Below, in pieces: positions 1 to 7,320 of a stretch of 64,000 nucleotides of DNA (the first letter of the stretch is position 1; each line of letters opens with the position of its first letter). The DNA is from UBA4285 sp050944355 (GTDB lineage Bacteria > Bacillota > Clostridia > Lachnospirales > Lachnospiraceae), in NCBI GenBank assembly GCA_050944355.1, contig JBMNQX010000006.1, forward strand, positions 1 to 64,000, in the 5' to 3' direction. The notes below the pieces were generated by a model. It was not told the origin of the DNA, ran no database searches, and was given only the letters and a program-made list of their open reading frames with translations. Made by a program: the position numbers and the translations under genes.

Positions 1-906
1 ATGTCCGGTATTCATAGCCTGAAGCATATCTATCGCCGCCGCGTCCCGTACCTCACCGACTATGATTCGGTCCGGCCGAAGGCGCAGACTCGCGCGGATC
101 AGATCCCGGATCGTGATGGCCGTTCTGCGGTCCGATGTCGCATGCCTGCTTTCAAGCCGGACAAGATTCTTCACTGTTTTCAACTGGAGTTCCAGCGAGT
201 CTTCAATGGTGACCACCCGCTCGCCGGCCGGAATATATTCGGAAAGAGCGTTCAGAACCGTTGTTTTGCCGGCTCCTGTGCCCCCTGAGATGAAAATGTT
301 ATAGCGCGCCCGGACTGCGTTCTGAAGGAAGTCGGCCGCCTCGGACGAAATTGTTCCCATGGCCGTCAGGTCCCGCATCGTGAGCTCATCGCGGCTGAAT
401 TTCCGTATGGTGAGAATCGGCCCGTCCGGCGCCGCCGGGGGCAGAACGATGCAGACCCTTGAGCCGTCTGACAAATAGGAATCTACGATAGGAGACGCCG
501 TGTTCACAGTTCTGTCCGACAGTCCCGCGATATGCTGCGCCGTGTTTTCAAGTTCAGCCATGGACGTAAAATGCCTGTCGATCTGACGTATTTTCCCGTT
601 TTGTTCAATGAATACCGGATCGAGGCCATTTACCATGATTTCGGTGATGCTGTCGTCTTCCAGAAGATCGGTCAGGATTCCGAGCCTTCTTACGGAATTG
701 AAAATCGCGCGCGAAATGTCAGTCTTTTCCTGAATGGTCAGCATCGTCTGCCGGCTGTATTCCCGAATGCTCTCTTCGATCAGCTGCCTGATTTCCTCAT
801 CCGAATAATCACGGTCTTCCTCTGTCTTCTCTGAGAAGCAGGCTCTGACAGCCTTCAACTTTTCTTCCGGTATGCTCTGTCCGGCCGCTTCTTTCCGCCA
901 GTCCAA
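1..906 (-). CDS. cpaF: Tad/Flp pilus ATPase CpaF (TadA family), 3' end beyond window
   Basis: Cytoplasmic ATPase of the type II/IV secretion superfamily that powers assembly of Flp/Tad pili. The minus strand is open for 302 codons from a TTG at 906 to the window edge, so the C-terminus is missing. Visible in order: an N-terminal helical region, the motif DSITEIMVNG (about residues 85-94), Walker A GGTGAGKT (208-215), an Asp box TIEDSLELQ (233-241) and a Walker B-like RIIVGEVRD (280-288), the standard layout of CpaF. TTG is chosen because GGGGGGA lies 8 nt upstream and no ATG is better placed. It follows the CpaE-like gene by 35 bp, so the two are probably co-transcribed and the rest of the Tad operon should lie to the left. 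Confidence 0.93.
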   Translation of the reverse strand, partial: MDWRKEAAGQSIPEEKLKAVRACFSEKTEEDRDYSDEEIRQLIEESIREYSRQTMLTIQEKTDISRAIFNSVRRLGILTDLLEDDSITEIMVNGLDPVFIEQNGKIRQIDRHFTSMAELENTAQHIAGLSDRTVNTASPIVDSYLSDGSRVCIVLPPAAPDGPILTIRKFSRDELTMRDLTAMGTISSEAADFLQNAVRARYNIFISGGTGAGKTTVLNALSEYIPAGERVVTIEDSLELQLKTVKNLVRLESRHATSDRRTAITIRDLIRASLRLRPDRIIVGEVRDAAAIDMLQAMNTGH

Positions 907-941
907 TCAGAAATCCCCCCTCTTAAGTCCCACCCTGAAAA

Positions 942-1967
942 TCAGCTTTCGAGCCTGACTGCGGGATCCCTTTCCCGGATCCTGCGCACCGGCTCCGGAA
1001 TACAATCCATCAGGTGTGGCGCCGGCGGCGATTCAAAACACCCGGGCGAAAAGCGGCAGGATTCTGCCGGAAAGCGGACGAGCCGCTCGCAGAGTTCTTC
1101 GCGTCCGGAAGAGACAAGATAATTGACAAGGGAGTTCAGGCGGACAGAGGAAAATTCATCTTCCGGAATGAAGACCGTCTCACAGACTGAAAAAAGTTCC
1201 CATGCTCTCGGAAACGCCTGACCGATGTCAAGCACGACAGCGCGGCAGCCCAGATCTGCTGCCGTTGTATGCAGAAATCCCGGCATTTCTCCGGCATCCA
1301 TCCGGGCGCAGTCTTCCGCACAGACAAACGGCGCAAGATATCGGAACCATACATTTTCACCCGCCATGGAAGGCAGCAGTCTGCCGTAAGACGGTTCATT
1401 CTGCTGATAGGAATACAGAGCGTCGGAGATTGTCTGCCCCGAAACGGCCGGGAGAAGCGGAATCAAAGAAGAAAATTCATCGAGATTCAGATAAAGTGCT
1501 TTTTCAGTGCATTTTTCACATCCCGGTCCCAGATACCAGGCCGCAAGCGCCGCCAGACAGGATGTTATTTCGGCAGGCAGAAACGAATAAAAACCAAAGA
1601 TACGGATTTCTCCGCCGGAGAGAAAATTCTGCCCGCAGCTTCCCATCAGCTGCCGCACGATATTGCTGAATCTCTGATACTTGAAAATTCCGGTTTTTTC
1701 CGCTTCCTGCGGATCGGTCTTCATGCCGGGCTCCTCAAGAAGCGGCAGAAGCTGACCTTTGCAGGCGCGGCGGATATCGTCATCCAGACTGTTCTCACCA
1801 ATCAGAAGAATTTCCGGGCTTTCGGCACCAAGGTACTTCATCAGTGCTTCTTTTTCAGTAAAAAGCCGGATATAAAACGGAAGATCCCGTCTGGCAGACA
1901 GCGCACCGGCCAGCCGCCTGGCGTACAATTGATCGCGGTCAAAGACCGCACAGACATGAGTGCTCAT
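942..1967 (-). CDS. CpaE/TadZ-like pilus localization protein (degenerate ParA-type ATPase)
   Basis: A 341-residue protein directly upstream of cpaF. The N-terminus (about 1-110) reads like a receiver-type fold (CAVFDRDQLYARRLAGAL, then SPEILLIGE), and the remainder resembles the ParA/MinD-like half of CpaE/TadZ. At the expected Walker A position there is only IRIFGFYSFLPAE, without the GK(S/T) of an active P-loop. TadZ proteins are often atypical in just this way and act as polar localization factors for pilus assembly rather than as ordinary ATPases. Family assignment rests on position plus these weak similarities. ATG at 1967 has GGGGAGGG about 6 nt upstream. Expression probably depends on the leader at 2039-2287. 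Confidence 0.72.
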   Translation of the reverse strand: MSTHVCAVFDRDQLYARRLAGALSARRDLPFYIRLFTEKEALMKYLGAESPEILLIGENSLDDDIRRACKGQLLPLLEEPGMKTDPQEAEKTGIFKYQRFSNIVRQLMGSCGQNFLSGGEIRIFGFYSFLPAEITSCLAALAAWYLGPGCEKCTEKALYLNLDEFSSLIPLLPAVSGQTISDALYSYQQNEPSYGRLLPSMAGENVWFRYLAPFVCAEDCARMDAGEMPGFLHTTAADLGCRAVVLDIGQAFPRAWELFSVCETVFIPEDEFSSVRLNSLVNYLVSSGREELCERLVRFPAESCRFSPGCFESPPAPHLMDCIPEPVRRIRERDPAVRLES

Positions 1968-2038
1968 TTATCCCTCCCCAAGGGAACACAGACCATCAGA
2001 AAAAAGTGACAAGAAAGAAGTTCCAGATAGAACGCGCG

Positions 2039-2252
2039 AAAAAAATGCTGACTCCTGCAGCATTCTGTCAGGTCAAGGGCACAATCTCACGTATAAAGAG
2101 ACAGCATCCACAGCAAACAGTTTCCCCCTGACAGCAAAACACTTGATATAAAACTCCCCCTTACAAAATGGAAAATCCCTGAATTGAATGCTCAGGTGCC
2201 GTGAGAACCACAGCTTTTGAATAAGAGTCGATACACATTGTTTATCGACTGC
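2039..2252 (-). ncRNA. Structured leader or small RNA ending in an intrinsic terminator, upstream of the Tad genes
   Basis: About 210 nt run from a consensus promoter to an intrinsic terminator (stem 2044-2050 with 2058-2064, loop 2051-2057, then seven U on the minus strand at 2039-2045). Local hairpins are visible: GTCGATA/TATCGAC at the 5' end, GCTGTG/CACGGC, and CCTGA/TCAGG. CTGTCAGG (2127-2134) is perfectly complementary to CCTGACAG (2065-2072), which abuts the terminator. Five bases of the latter (CTGAC) could instead pair with GTCAG in the 3' arm of the terminator. I do not recognise a known class: the conserved cores of c-di-GMP-I and TPP aptamers are absent, and 6S RNA could not be excluded by eye. 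Either a transcription attenuator of the CpaE/CpaF genes or an independent small RNA. Confidence 0.55.
2068..2142 (-). CDS. Possible Cys-rich leader peptide (24 aa)
   Basis: A 24-codon frame inside the leader RNA, starting at GTG 2142 with GGGGGAG 11 nt upstream. It encodes three adjacent Cys-Cys pairs within 13 residues (CCQGETVCCGCC). Its stop codon lies inside the CCTGACAG segment bordering the terminator, and its first Cys codons lie on the partner strand CTGTCAGG. This is the geometry of a ribosome-stalling attenuator sensing Cys-tRNA. No homologue is recognised, and such a short frame can occur by chance. Confidence 0.3.
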   Translation of the reverse strand: MFCCQGETVCCGCCLFIREIVPLT

Positions 2253-2258
2253 AAAAAT

Positions 2259-2287
2259 ATTATACCGATAGAAGCGCACCCTGTCAA
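2259..2287 (-). promoter_or_regulatory. Consensus sigma-70-type promoter of the Tad leader
   Basis: Reading the minus strand, TTGACA (2287-2282) and TATAAT (2264-2259) are both perfect matches separated by 17 bp. Transcription should start near 2252-2250 and run toward the CpaE-like gene. Confidence 0.85.
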
Positions 2288-2303
2288 TGCTGTTTCACGA
2301 CAA

Positions 2304-2334
2304 ATAAAAAAAGCAGCCGGATTTCTCCGGCTGC
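2304..2334 (-). terminator. Intrinsic terminator of the aquaporin gene
   Basis: Perfect 8-bp stem GCAGCCGG/CCGGCTGC (2313-2320 and 2327-2334) with a 6-nt loop, followed on the minus strand by a run of seven T. It lies about 50 bp after the aquaporin stop codon. Confidence 0.88.
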
Positions 2335-2383
2335 CCGTGACTGATTCTTTCCCGCAAGCTGCGGGAATATCAGATTCTGTTAT

Positions 2384-3478
2384 TTATTCTTTTGAGGCGT
2401 CATCCTGAGGCACGGCATTTTCTTTCGCGCTCTCTGTCTCTTCCGCCTTTTCTTCGGCTGTCTCAGCCGCGGCCTCCGCCGCCTCTGTTTCTTCAGCCGC
2501 TTCTGTTGAAGCTTCCGCTGCCGCTTCTTCTGAAGCTTCCGCTGCCGCTTCTGCCTCGCCGGCCGCCTCAGCCGCGGTTTCCGCCGCTGTTTCCGCTTCA
2601 TCGGCCGCTTCCGCCGCTGTTTCTTCGGCAGCCTCTGCTTCGCCGGTGAGCACTGCCGCTTCGTTTTCAGCTTCCTCAGCTGTCCCGGCGGCCTCGTCGA
2701 CCTCTAAGGTCTCTTCTGCTTCACCAACTGCTTCCGCGGCCGCTTCGCTGCCCTCAGTCGAGAACAAAGCATAGACAAATGCCGCGAGAATGCCGCCTAC
2801 AAGCGGGCCGAGGATAAAGACAACAGACTGGCTGAGCGCCGTGGCGTCGCCCTTGCAGACATAGACCGCAAGCGCCGGTCCGAAACTTCTGGCCGGGTTT
2901 ACGCTCGTTCCCGTGAGCGGAATGCCGAACAGATGAACCGCTGTCAGCGCAGCGCCGATCACGACGCCGGAAATCGCCTGGTTCTCTTTCTTTGCGGTGA
3001 CAGTGAGAACGACCCACACGAAGAAGAACGTGAGAATCACTTCTACGATGGCTGCCCCGAGAGCGCTGATCTCAAGAAAAGAAGAAGCGCTGCCATAGCC
3101 ATTTGTGCCCAGACTCGTGAGGTCGTAGCCATTTGTCATGAAGAGCGCAAGACGGTCGGACGAAAACGTGCGGGACAAACCGTAAAGGCTGAAGCCCGCT
3201 GCGATGCCGCCGAGGAACTGCGCGCAAATGTATACGAAAAACTCTGCCGTTTCCATTCTGCCGGCAACCCACATGGCGATCGAAACCGCCGGATTGACAT
3301 GCGAACCGGAAACGTGCCCGATGGTGTAGCACAGGCCCGTGAGAACGAGTCCGAATATCATGGCTATGCCGACAACCCCGAGATATCCCTGATAGCCGGC
3401 GGTAAAGGACGCCGCGCCGCAGCACAGGAATACCAGAAGGAAGGTGCCGATGAATTCGGCCAGAAACTTTTTGAACAT
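2384..3478 (-). CDS. MIP-family aquaporin (AqpZ-like) with long Ala/Glu-rich C-terminal tail
   Basis: Membrane channel for water or small neutral solutes. Residues 1 to about 238 form the six-helix MIP core with both pore motifs, SHVNPAVS in the first half and TSVNPARS in the second. The NPARS form and the short loops point to the aquaporin rather than glycerol-facilitator branch. The core is the usual size, but a tail of about 120 residues made almost only of Ala and Glu, with some Thr, Ser, Asp and Lys, follows the last helix, giving 364 residues where about 240 is normal. The tail is probably cytoplasmic and helical; its function is unknown. ATG 3478 has AGGAGG 6 nt upstream. Single-gene unit with its own promoter and terminator. 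Confidence 0.9.
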   Translation of the reverse strand: MFKKFLAEFIGTFLLVFLCCGAASFTAGYQGYLGVVGIAMIFGLVLTGLCYTIGHVSGSHVNPAVSIAMWVAGRMETAEFFVYICAQFLGGIAAGFSLYGLSRTFSSDRLALFMTNGYDLTSLGTNGYGSASSFLEISALGAAIVEVILTFFFVWVVLTVTAKKENQAISGVVIGAALTAVHLFGIPLTGTSVNPARSFGPALAVYVCKGDATALSQSVVFILGPLVGGILAAFVYALFSTEGSEAAAEAVGEAEETLEVDEAAGTAEEAENEAAVLTGEAEAAEETAAEAADEAETAAETAAEAAGEAEAAAEASEEAAAEASTEAAEETEAAEAAAETAEEKAEETESAKENAVPQDDASKE

Positions 3479-3510
3479 AATCTGCCTCCTGAATAGTATC
3501 AGTTTTAACC

Positions 3511-3539
3511 ATTATAACTGTCCGGTACGTGAGCCGCAA
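3511..3539 (-). promoter_or_regulatory. Promoter of the aquaporin gene
   Basis: On the minus strand TTGCGG (3539-3534), a 17-bp spacer and a perfect TATAAT (3516-3511) lie about 35 bp before the aquaporin start codon. Confidence 0.7.
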
Positions 3540-3565
3540 GTGCAGATGCAGACTGGAGTTCCGGC

Positions 3566-3614
3566 CGAATAAAAATACCCGGTTCTGCGGATTTTCCATC
3601 CCACAGAACCGGGT
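3566..3614 (-). terminator. Terminator of the GTPase-nudC-HypF-like gene group
   Basis: An 11-bp perfect stem ACCCGGTTCTG/CAGAACCGGGT (3577-3587 and 3604-3614) with a 16-nt loop, followed on the minus strand by a T-rich tract. It is 28 bp past the stop codon of the HypF-like gene. Confidence 0.87.
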
Positions 3615-3641
3615 CTGAGGTTAATAAGTTTTGAGCCGGGC

Positions 3642-5468
3642 TCACAGAATTCCCGGCAGTCCGTAGGCCTGTCCCAGTGCGATTCCCTGGTCGCCCGGCG
3701 GCACAACTTCATTGATTTCCGGTCGCACGCCGTCTTTTTCGAGTGCGTCAAGAAGTGCTTCCAGCAGACCGCGGTTCGCTAACAGTCCGCCGGCCAGAAT
3801 GACGCGGTCCACTCCCGTCCGTTTTGTGAGGAGCGCAAGTGTCTGCCGCGTGTACTCGGCGATGGCCGGAAAAATCCCCGCCGCCAGGTCCTCCGGGTTT
3901 TCACCCAATTTTACGCCGTCAACAAGCCGGTCCAGCAGCGGCGCCGCATTTCCGAGGGGCCTTCCGTCGTCGTCCTCTCTGACCTCTATCCGCATCGCTG
4001 CCGGGTTTTTGGCTTTGACAGCGAGCCTTTCGATGATATCGGCAGCCTCGAGCGGGTAGTGAACTTCTTTCAGCTGCCCGAGAATCGCCGCCGCACAAAA
4101 GAGCAGCGCCCCGAGCGACGACGAGCGGGTCGTGTTGATCTTGTGCAGAACCGCCGCGTAGACGAGATCAGACGCTTTTTTGTCCGTCCACGGCATTCCT
4201 GCGATCCGGGTGCGGAAATTTTCTTTCATCAGATACTCGCCGGCGCCGCACTCCCGCAAGGCTGAGCGCACGTCGCAGTCGCTCAGATAACTGTACGCCA
4301 GCGTCACGGCACTGCCGGGCACAACCGCGTCTCCGATCAGCTCGCGCGGGAAAAGGCCGGCCTCCCGCACCATCGTGCCGTGAGAAATGCTGAAGAAATC
4401 CATGCCCCAGAGTGTTCCGTCCGTGCCGCGGTGCGCATTGTCAAAAACCGCGGCGACGGCCGGGTCGTACGGATTCTTTTCCATCAGGACAGAAGCCGCA
4501 TGCGCCTCCTCGTGCTGAATTCTGACAAAGGGGATCCCTCTCCCGGCGTTCCCGGCCTCGTAGGCGGTCATGGCAGCCGAGACGCTCTGGTCCGAATAAT
4601 CGGCTACGCAGTGATCCGGATACACGGCAAGGCGTGACCGCATGCGCTTGAGTTCGCGCTCGTATGCGTCAGCCGCCGCGCGCGTCTTAAGGTTTCCGAA
4701 ATTCCGGCTGAGATAGGCCACGTTTCCCTTTGTATACACAAACGCCGTGTCCTCATCCGACCCGGCGGCATAATAGTCGTCTCTCTGTCCGTCCGCGAGC
4801 GGAATCGGCTTGTCGAGAAGACCGGCGGCCCGCCGCAGAACCTGGCGGTACCCTTTCACCAGCCGCACGACAGACTGCTCGGCGGTCTGCGAAAACTCTC
4901 TGTTTGTTCCGAGGTAGACAAAAGCCGAATTCATCAGCGTAAACCCGGCCGTCATCGACGCCGTCAGCATCCACTCCGACAGCGTCTCCTCGTCCTCCGG
5001 AATGTTTTCATGCCAGCGGTTCGCGCTGGTGATGACCAGCGGCCCGCAGCTTTTCGTCAGTTGTTCGGGAAAATGTCCCGGCGCCAGACTCACCCCCTGC
5101 TCCGGGCAGGAAAGTCTGATCGGGTCCGGACTATTCGCCGTCCGGACAAGGACAATCGGATATGGCGGATTTTCGAGCAGTTTCTGCTCTTCTTCCGTCA
5201 TGGAAAAATCGGCCGCAGCCTGCTGCGCATCCGCGTAACAGATGGCAAACGGCCTGTAAAAACTCTGCTTCAGGACGCGGATCTGCCGGACGGCCTCAAA
5301 CGCGTCGGCCCGGCACACCAGATAATACGCTGAATCGCCCTGCGTGCACACAATGCCGCCCGCATCGAGAACGCCGGCGGCTTCTGCAATTTCTTCCTCT
5401 TCTGTGAGACCCTGTTTTTCCTCCGGCTGTTCCAGCCGTCGGCCGTGGTCATAATAATACCTGATCAT
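3642..5468 (-). CDS. HypF-like YrdC-Kae1 protein lacking acylphosphatase and zinc-finger domains
   Basis: 608 residues with two domains in the order seen in HypF: a YrdC/Sua5-type domain (about 25-215; GGIVCTQGDSAYYLV, LVITSANRW) and a Kae1-like carbamoyltransferase domain (about 240-605; the metal-site sequence IQHEEAHAAS, then GTDGTLWGMDFF, then VILAGGLLANRGLLEAL and PPGDQGIALGQA). Full HypF is about 750 residues and begins with an acylphosphatase and two zinc-finger modules, both absent here. HypF makes the carbamoyl-derived CN ligands of NiFe hydrogenase, but no hydrogenase gene is in view, so the substrate is unclear. It begins 6 bp after nudC. ATG 5468 has only a weak GAG ribosome site, suggesting translational coupling to nudC. 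Confidence 0.82.
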   Translation of the reverse strand: MIRYYYDHGRRLEQPEEKQGLTEEEEIAEAAGVLDAGGIVCTQGDSAYYLVCRADAFEAVRQIRVLKQSFYRPFAICYADAQQAAADFSMTEEEQKLLENPPYPIVLVRTANSPDPIRLSCPEQGVSLAPGHFPEQLTKSCGPLVITSANRWHENIPEDEETLSEWMLTASMTAGFTLMNSAFVYLGTNREFSQTAEQSVVRLVKGYRQVLRRAAGLLDKPIPLADGQRDDYYAAGSDEDTAFVYTKGNVAYLSRNFGNLKTRAAADAYERELKRMRSRLAVYPDHCVADYSDQSVSAAMTAYEAGNAGRGIPFVRIQHEEAHAASVLMEKNPYDPAVAAVFDNAHRGTDGTLWGMDFFSISHGTMVREAGLFPRELIGDAVVPGSAVTLAYSYLSDCDVRSALRECGAGEYLMKENFRTRIAGMPWTDKKASDLVYAAVLHKINTTRSSSLGALLFCAAAILGQLKEVHYPLEAADIIERLAVKAKNPAAMRIEVREDDDGRPLGNAAPLLDRLVDGVKLGENPEDLAAGIFPAIAEYTRQTLALLTKRTGVDRVILAGGLLANRGLLEALLDALEKDGVRPEINEVVPPGDQGIALGQAYGLPGIL

Positions 5469-5474
5469 ACGCTC

Positions 5475-6338
5475 TCAACTCATGCCTCCCGTATGATCTG
5501 CCCGGAATTTCGCCATCATTTCGCGCGTCAGGCTGATGCCGTCCGCCTCCGGTTTCAGGTCCTCTGCCTCAAACCAGACGGCTTCCTTCAGCTCATCCTC
5601 CTGAAGCGTAATTTTGTCGTCTCCGTCCAGATCACAGAAAAATCCCGCCAGAATCGATCCCGAAAGCCCCCACGGCTGGGATTTGTAATAGCGGATGTTT
5701 TTCACCTTCAGTCCGACTTCTTCCATCACTTCCCGCTCGACTGTCTGTTCGAACGTCTCGCCGATTTCGGTGAAACCGGCAATCAGAGCATAGTGATGAT
5801 AATTCCCCGCCGCGTACTTCGTGAGCAGAATCCGGCTGCCGTCAGTCACAGCCACAATGACCGCCGGCGAAATGCGCGGATACACCATGTTTCCACAGGT
5901 GCAGCGCATCATCCGTTCTCTGTGATCCGGAGTCATCCGCTTTCCGCAGCGCCCGCAGAACTGGTTGTTCCGGTACCACATGTTCAGATGCCACGCCGTG
6001 ACCGCGGCATACGCCATATACTTCGGTTTCGCCTTGCGGAAAATGTTCACCGGGTAGAAAGAAAATCCGGAGGGCAGCTCAAACACTTCCTCTTCCGGCA
6101 GATTTCTCCCGACCGCGAGAAAGCATTTTCTCTCATCGACCCGCAGCAGATACACGAAATGGAATTTCTTCCGGTCTTCTTCCTGAAAATCAGAATACAG
6201 AGGATACTTCATCACGCCTTCCTCACCGGAAGACGCCAGGATATCGCCGCCCTTAAAGAAAAAGCAGGTGTCGTCTTTCGTCGGCTTTCCCTCGTGATAC
6301 TGGTTGAAAAGATGCCTGGGTTCGATATCCTGAATCAT
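5475..6338 (-). CDS. nudC: NAD(+)/NADH diphosphatase NudC (Nudix, zinc-binding)
   Basis: 287-residue Nudix hydrolase that splits NAD(H) into NMN(H) and AMP; family members also remove NAD caps from RNA. Visible: an N-terminal domain, a zinc ribbon (FCGRCGKR, then MRCTCGN), the YPRISPAVI strand, a full Nudix box beginning GFTEIGETFEQTVEREVMEE, and the NudC-specific SQPW motif just after it. The second half of the zinc ribbon is Cys-X-Cys, one residue shorter than the usual Cys-X2-Cys; the DNA around 5889-5912 supports that reading. The gene lies between a CobW-type GTPase and the HypF-like gene with short gaps (33 and 6 bp), so co-transcription is likely. Confidence 0.93.
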   Translation of the reverse strand: MIQDIEPRHLFNQYHEGKPTKDDTCFFFKGGDILASSGEEGVMKYPLYSDFQEEDRKKFHFVYLLRVDERKCFLAVGRNLPEEEVFELPSGFSFYPVNIFRKAKPKYMAYAAVTAWHLNMWYRNNQFCGRCGKRMTPDHRERMMRCTCGNMVYPRISPAVIVAVTDGSRILLTKYAAGNYHHYALIAGFTEIGETFEQTVEREVMEEVGLKVKNIRYYKSQPWGLSGSILAGFFCDLDGDDKITLQEDELKEAVWFEAEDLKPEADGISLTREMMAKFRADHTGGMS

Positions 6339-6371
6339 TGCGTTTTTTCCTTCCTGTCAGGCCGTTCTGCC

Positions 6372-7319
6372 TCAGAACGACACAATCTCATTGGCCGGCG
6401 CTTCTGCTTTTTCGACGCTGATGCATTTCAGAACAGGCCCCTTTTTGCGGTATTCTGTCCGAAACGCATACGCGATTTTGGCTGTCACCGTCACCCACTC
6501 CTTGTTCGTGAGTTCGTCGGCCTTGTCATATTCGGCGATGTAGCCGATAAACTGCATGTCGGCGGCGCAGCAGGTCATGACCTGACGCCCCGGCACGAAA
6601 TTTTTCTTGCGGAACTGCCTGTTCTTAAAGACTTGTCCCTTCAGGCGCACTGTCTTTCCGTTGTAGATTTCCGGACGGTCGTTGACATCCATGTACCAGA
6701 TGCCGTAGTCGTCGTCTTCCACGTCGATGACATCCTGATTTGTGTCATACGGGAGCTGCTCGGAAATAGCGACCTGATCGCCGTTTTCATCCTCGAAAAC
6801 AACCTGCAGGTTCCCGTTCAGCGCGCGCATCGAGCGGCGGAAAGAGCCTAAGTTCATGCCCTTCACGCAGCGGTTGAAGATAACCATGTCGGCCCTCTTC
6901 ACGGACTCCGCCATGATGGACTTCATGTTCTGCCACTGCAGCTGGAAACTGCCGGCGTCCATCATCGTGATGGTCTGGTAGATCTCCCAGCCGCGCGGTT
7001 TGGCGATTTCCTCGATCAGCTTCGGATCCCACATGCCGTTGTACTCGACAATGACAACCCATGGATCATACTGCCTGTCGAGCTGCGCAAGTCTTTCCGG
7101 CGTGAACTCGTCTTTGTCCAGCGTCACCATGTCGACGGCATTTTCCTTCAGGAGCTTCTCGTCATACTCCTCCTCGCCCTCTTCGCAGACGATCAGGAGT
7201 TTTTTCTGCGCCTCGTCGAACTGCCCCATCTCGATGGTGTCGGAGATAAATGTAGTCTTTCCGGATTCCAGCTGCCCGTTGATCAGGAAAATCGGGATTG
7301 CGTAATCTTCATCTGCCAT
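6372..7319 (-). CDS. CobW-type GTPase fused to a DUF1980 (TIGR03943)-like C-terminal domain
   Basis: 315 residues. The N-terminal part (1 to about 195) is a G3E/CobW P-loop domain with Walker A GQLESGKT (15-22). The nucleotide-specificity motif is poor (FNRCVKG in place of NKxD), and the CxCC metal site of typical CobW proteins is absent. The C-terminal part (about 205-315) matches the TIGR03943/DUF1980 pattern as I remember it: NGKTVRLKGQVFKN, GRQVMTCCAAD with vicinal Cys 251-252, then WVTVTAKI. Members of that family normally pair with a YraQ-type permease; none is in view. ATG 7319 is preferred over 7331 because GAGG lies 6 nt upstream, inside the end of the preceding gene, whose stop is 1 bp away. 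Function inferred only as metal- or cofactor-related. Confidence 0.78.
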   Translation of the reverse strand: MADEDYAIPIFLINGQLESGKTTFISDTIEMGQFDEAQKKLLIVCEEGEEEYDEKLLKENAVDMVTLDKDEFTPERLAQLDRQYDPWVVIVEYNGMWDPKLIEEIAKPRGWEIYQTITMMDAGSFQLQWQNMKSIMAESVKRADMVIFNRCVKGMNLGSFRRSMRALNGNLQVVFEDENGDQVAISEQLPYDTNQDVIDVEDDDYGIWYMDVNDRPEIYNGKTVRLKGQVFKNRQFRKKNFVPGRQVMTCCAADMQFIGYIAEYDKADELTNKEWVTVTAKIAYAFRTEYRKKGPVLKCISVEKAEAPANEIVSF

Positions 7320-7320
7320 A

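Noticed and set aside
1..288. Plus-strand frame at the window start
   Set aside because: Opposite strand has the complete CpaF motif set; this one has no recognisable domain.
2039..2252. c-di-GMP-I (GEMM) riboswitch before the Tad genes
   Set aside because: Pilus genes are a usual target, but the conserved GCAAACC and GGACGCAAAGC-like core elements are absent.
5445..6851. 468-codon plus-strand frame
   Set aside because: Lies opposite nudC and the CobW-DUF1980 gene; no ribosome site or family features.
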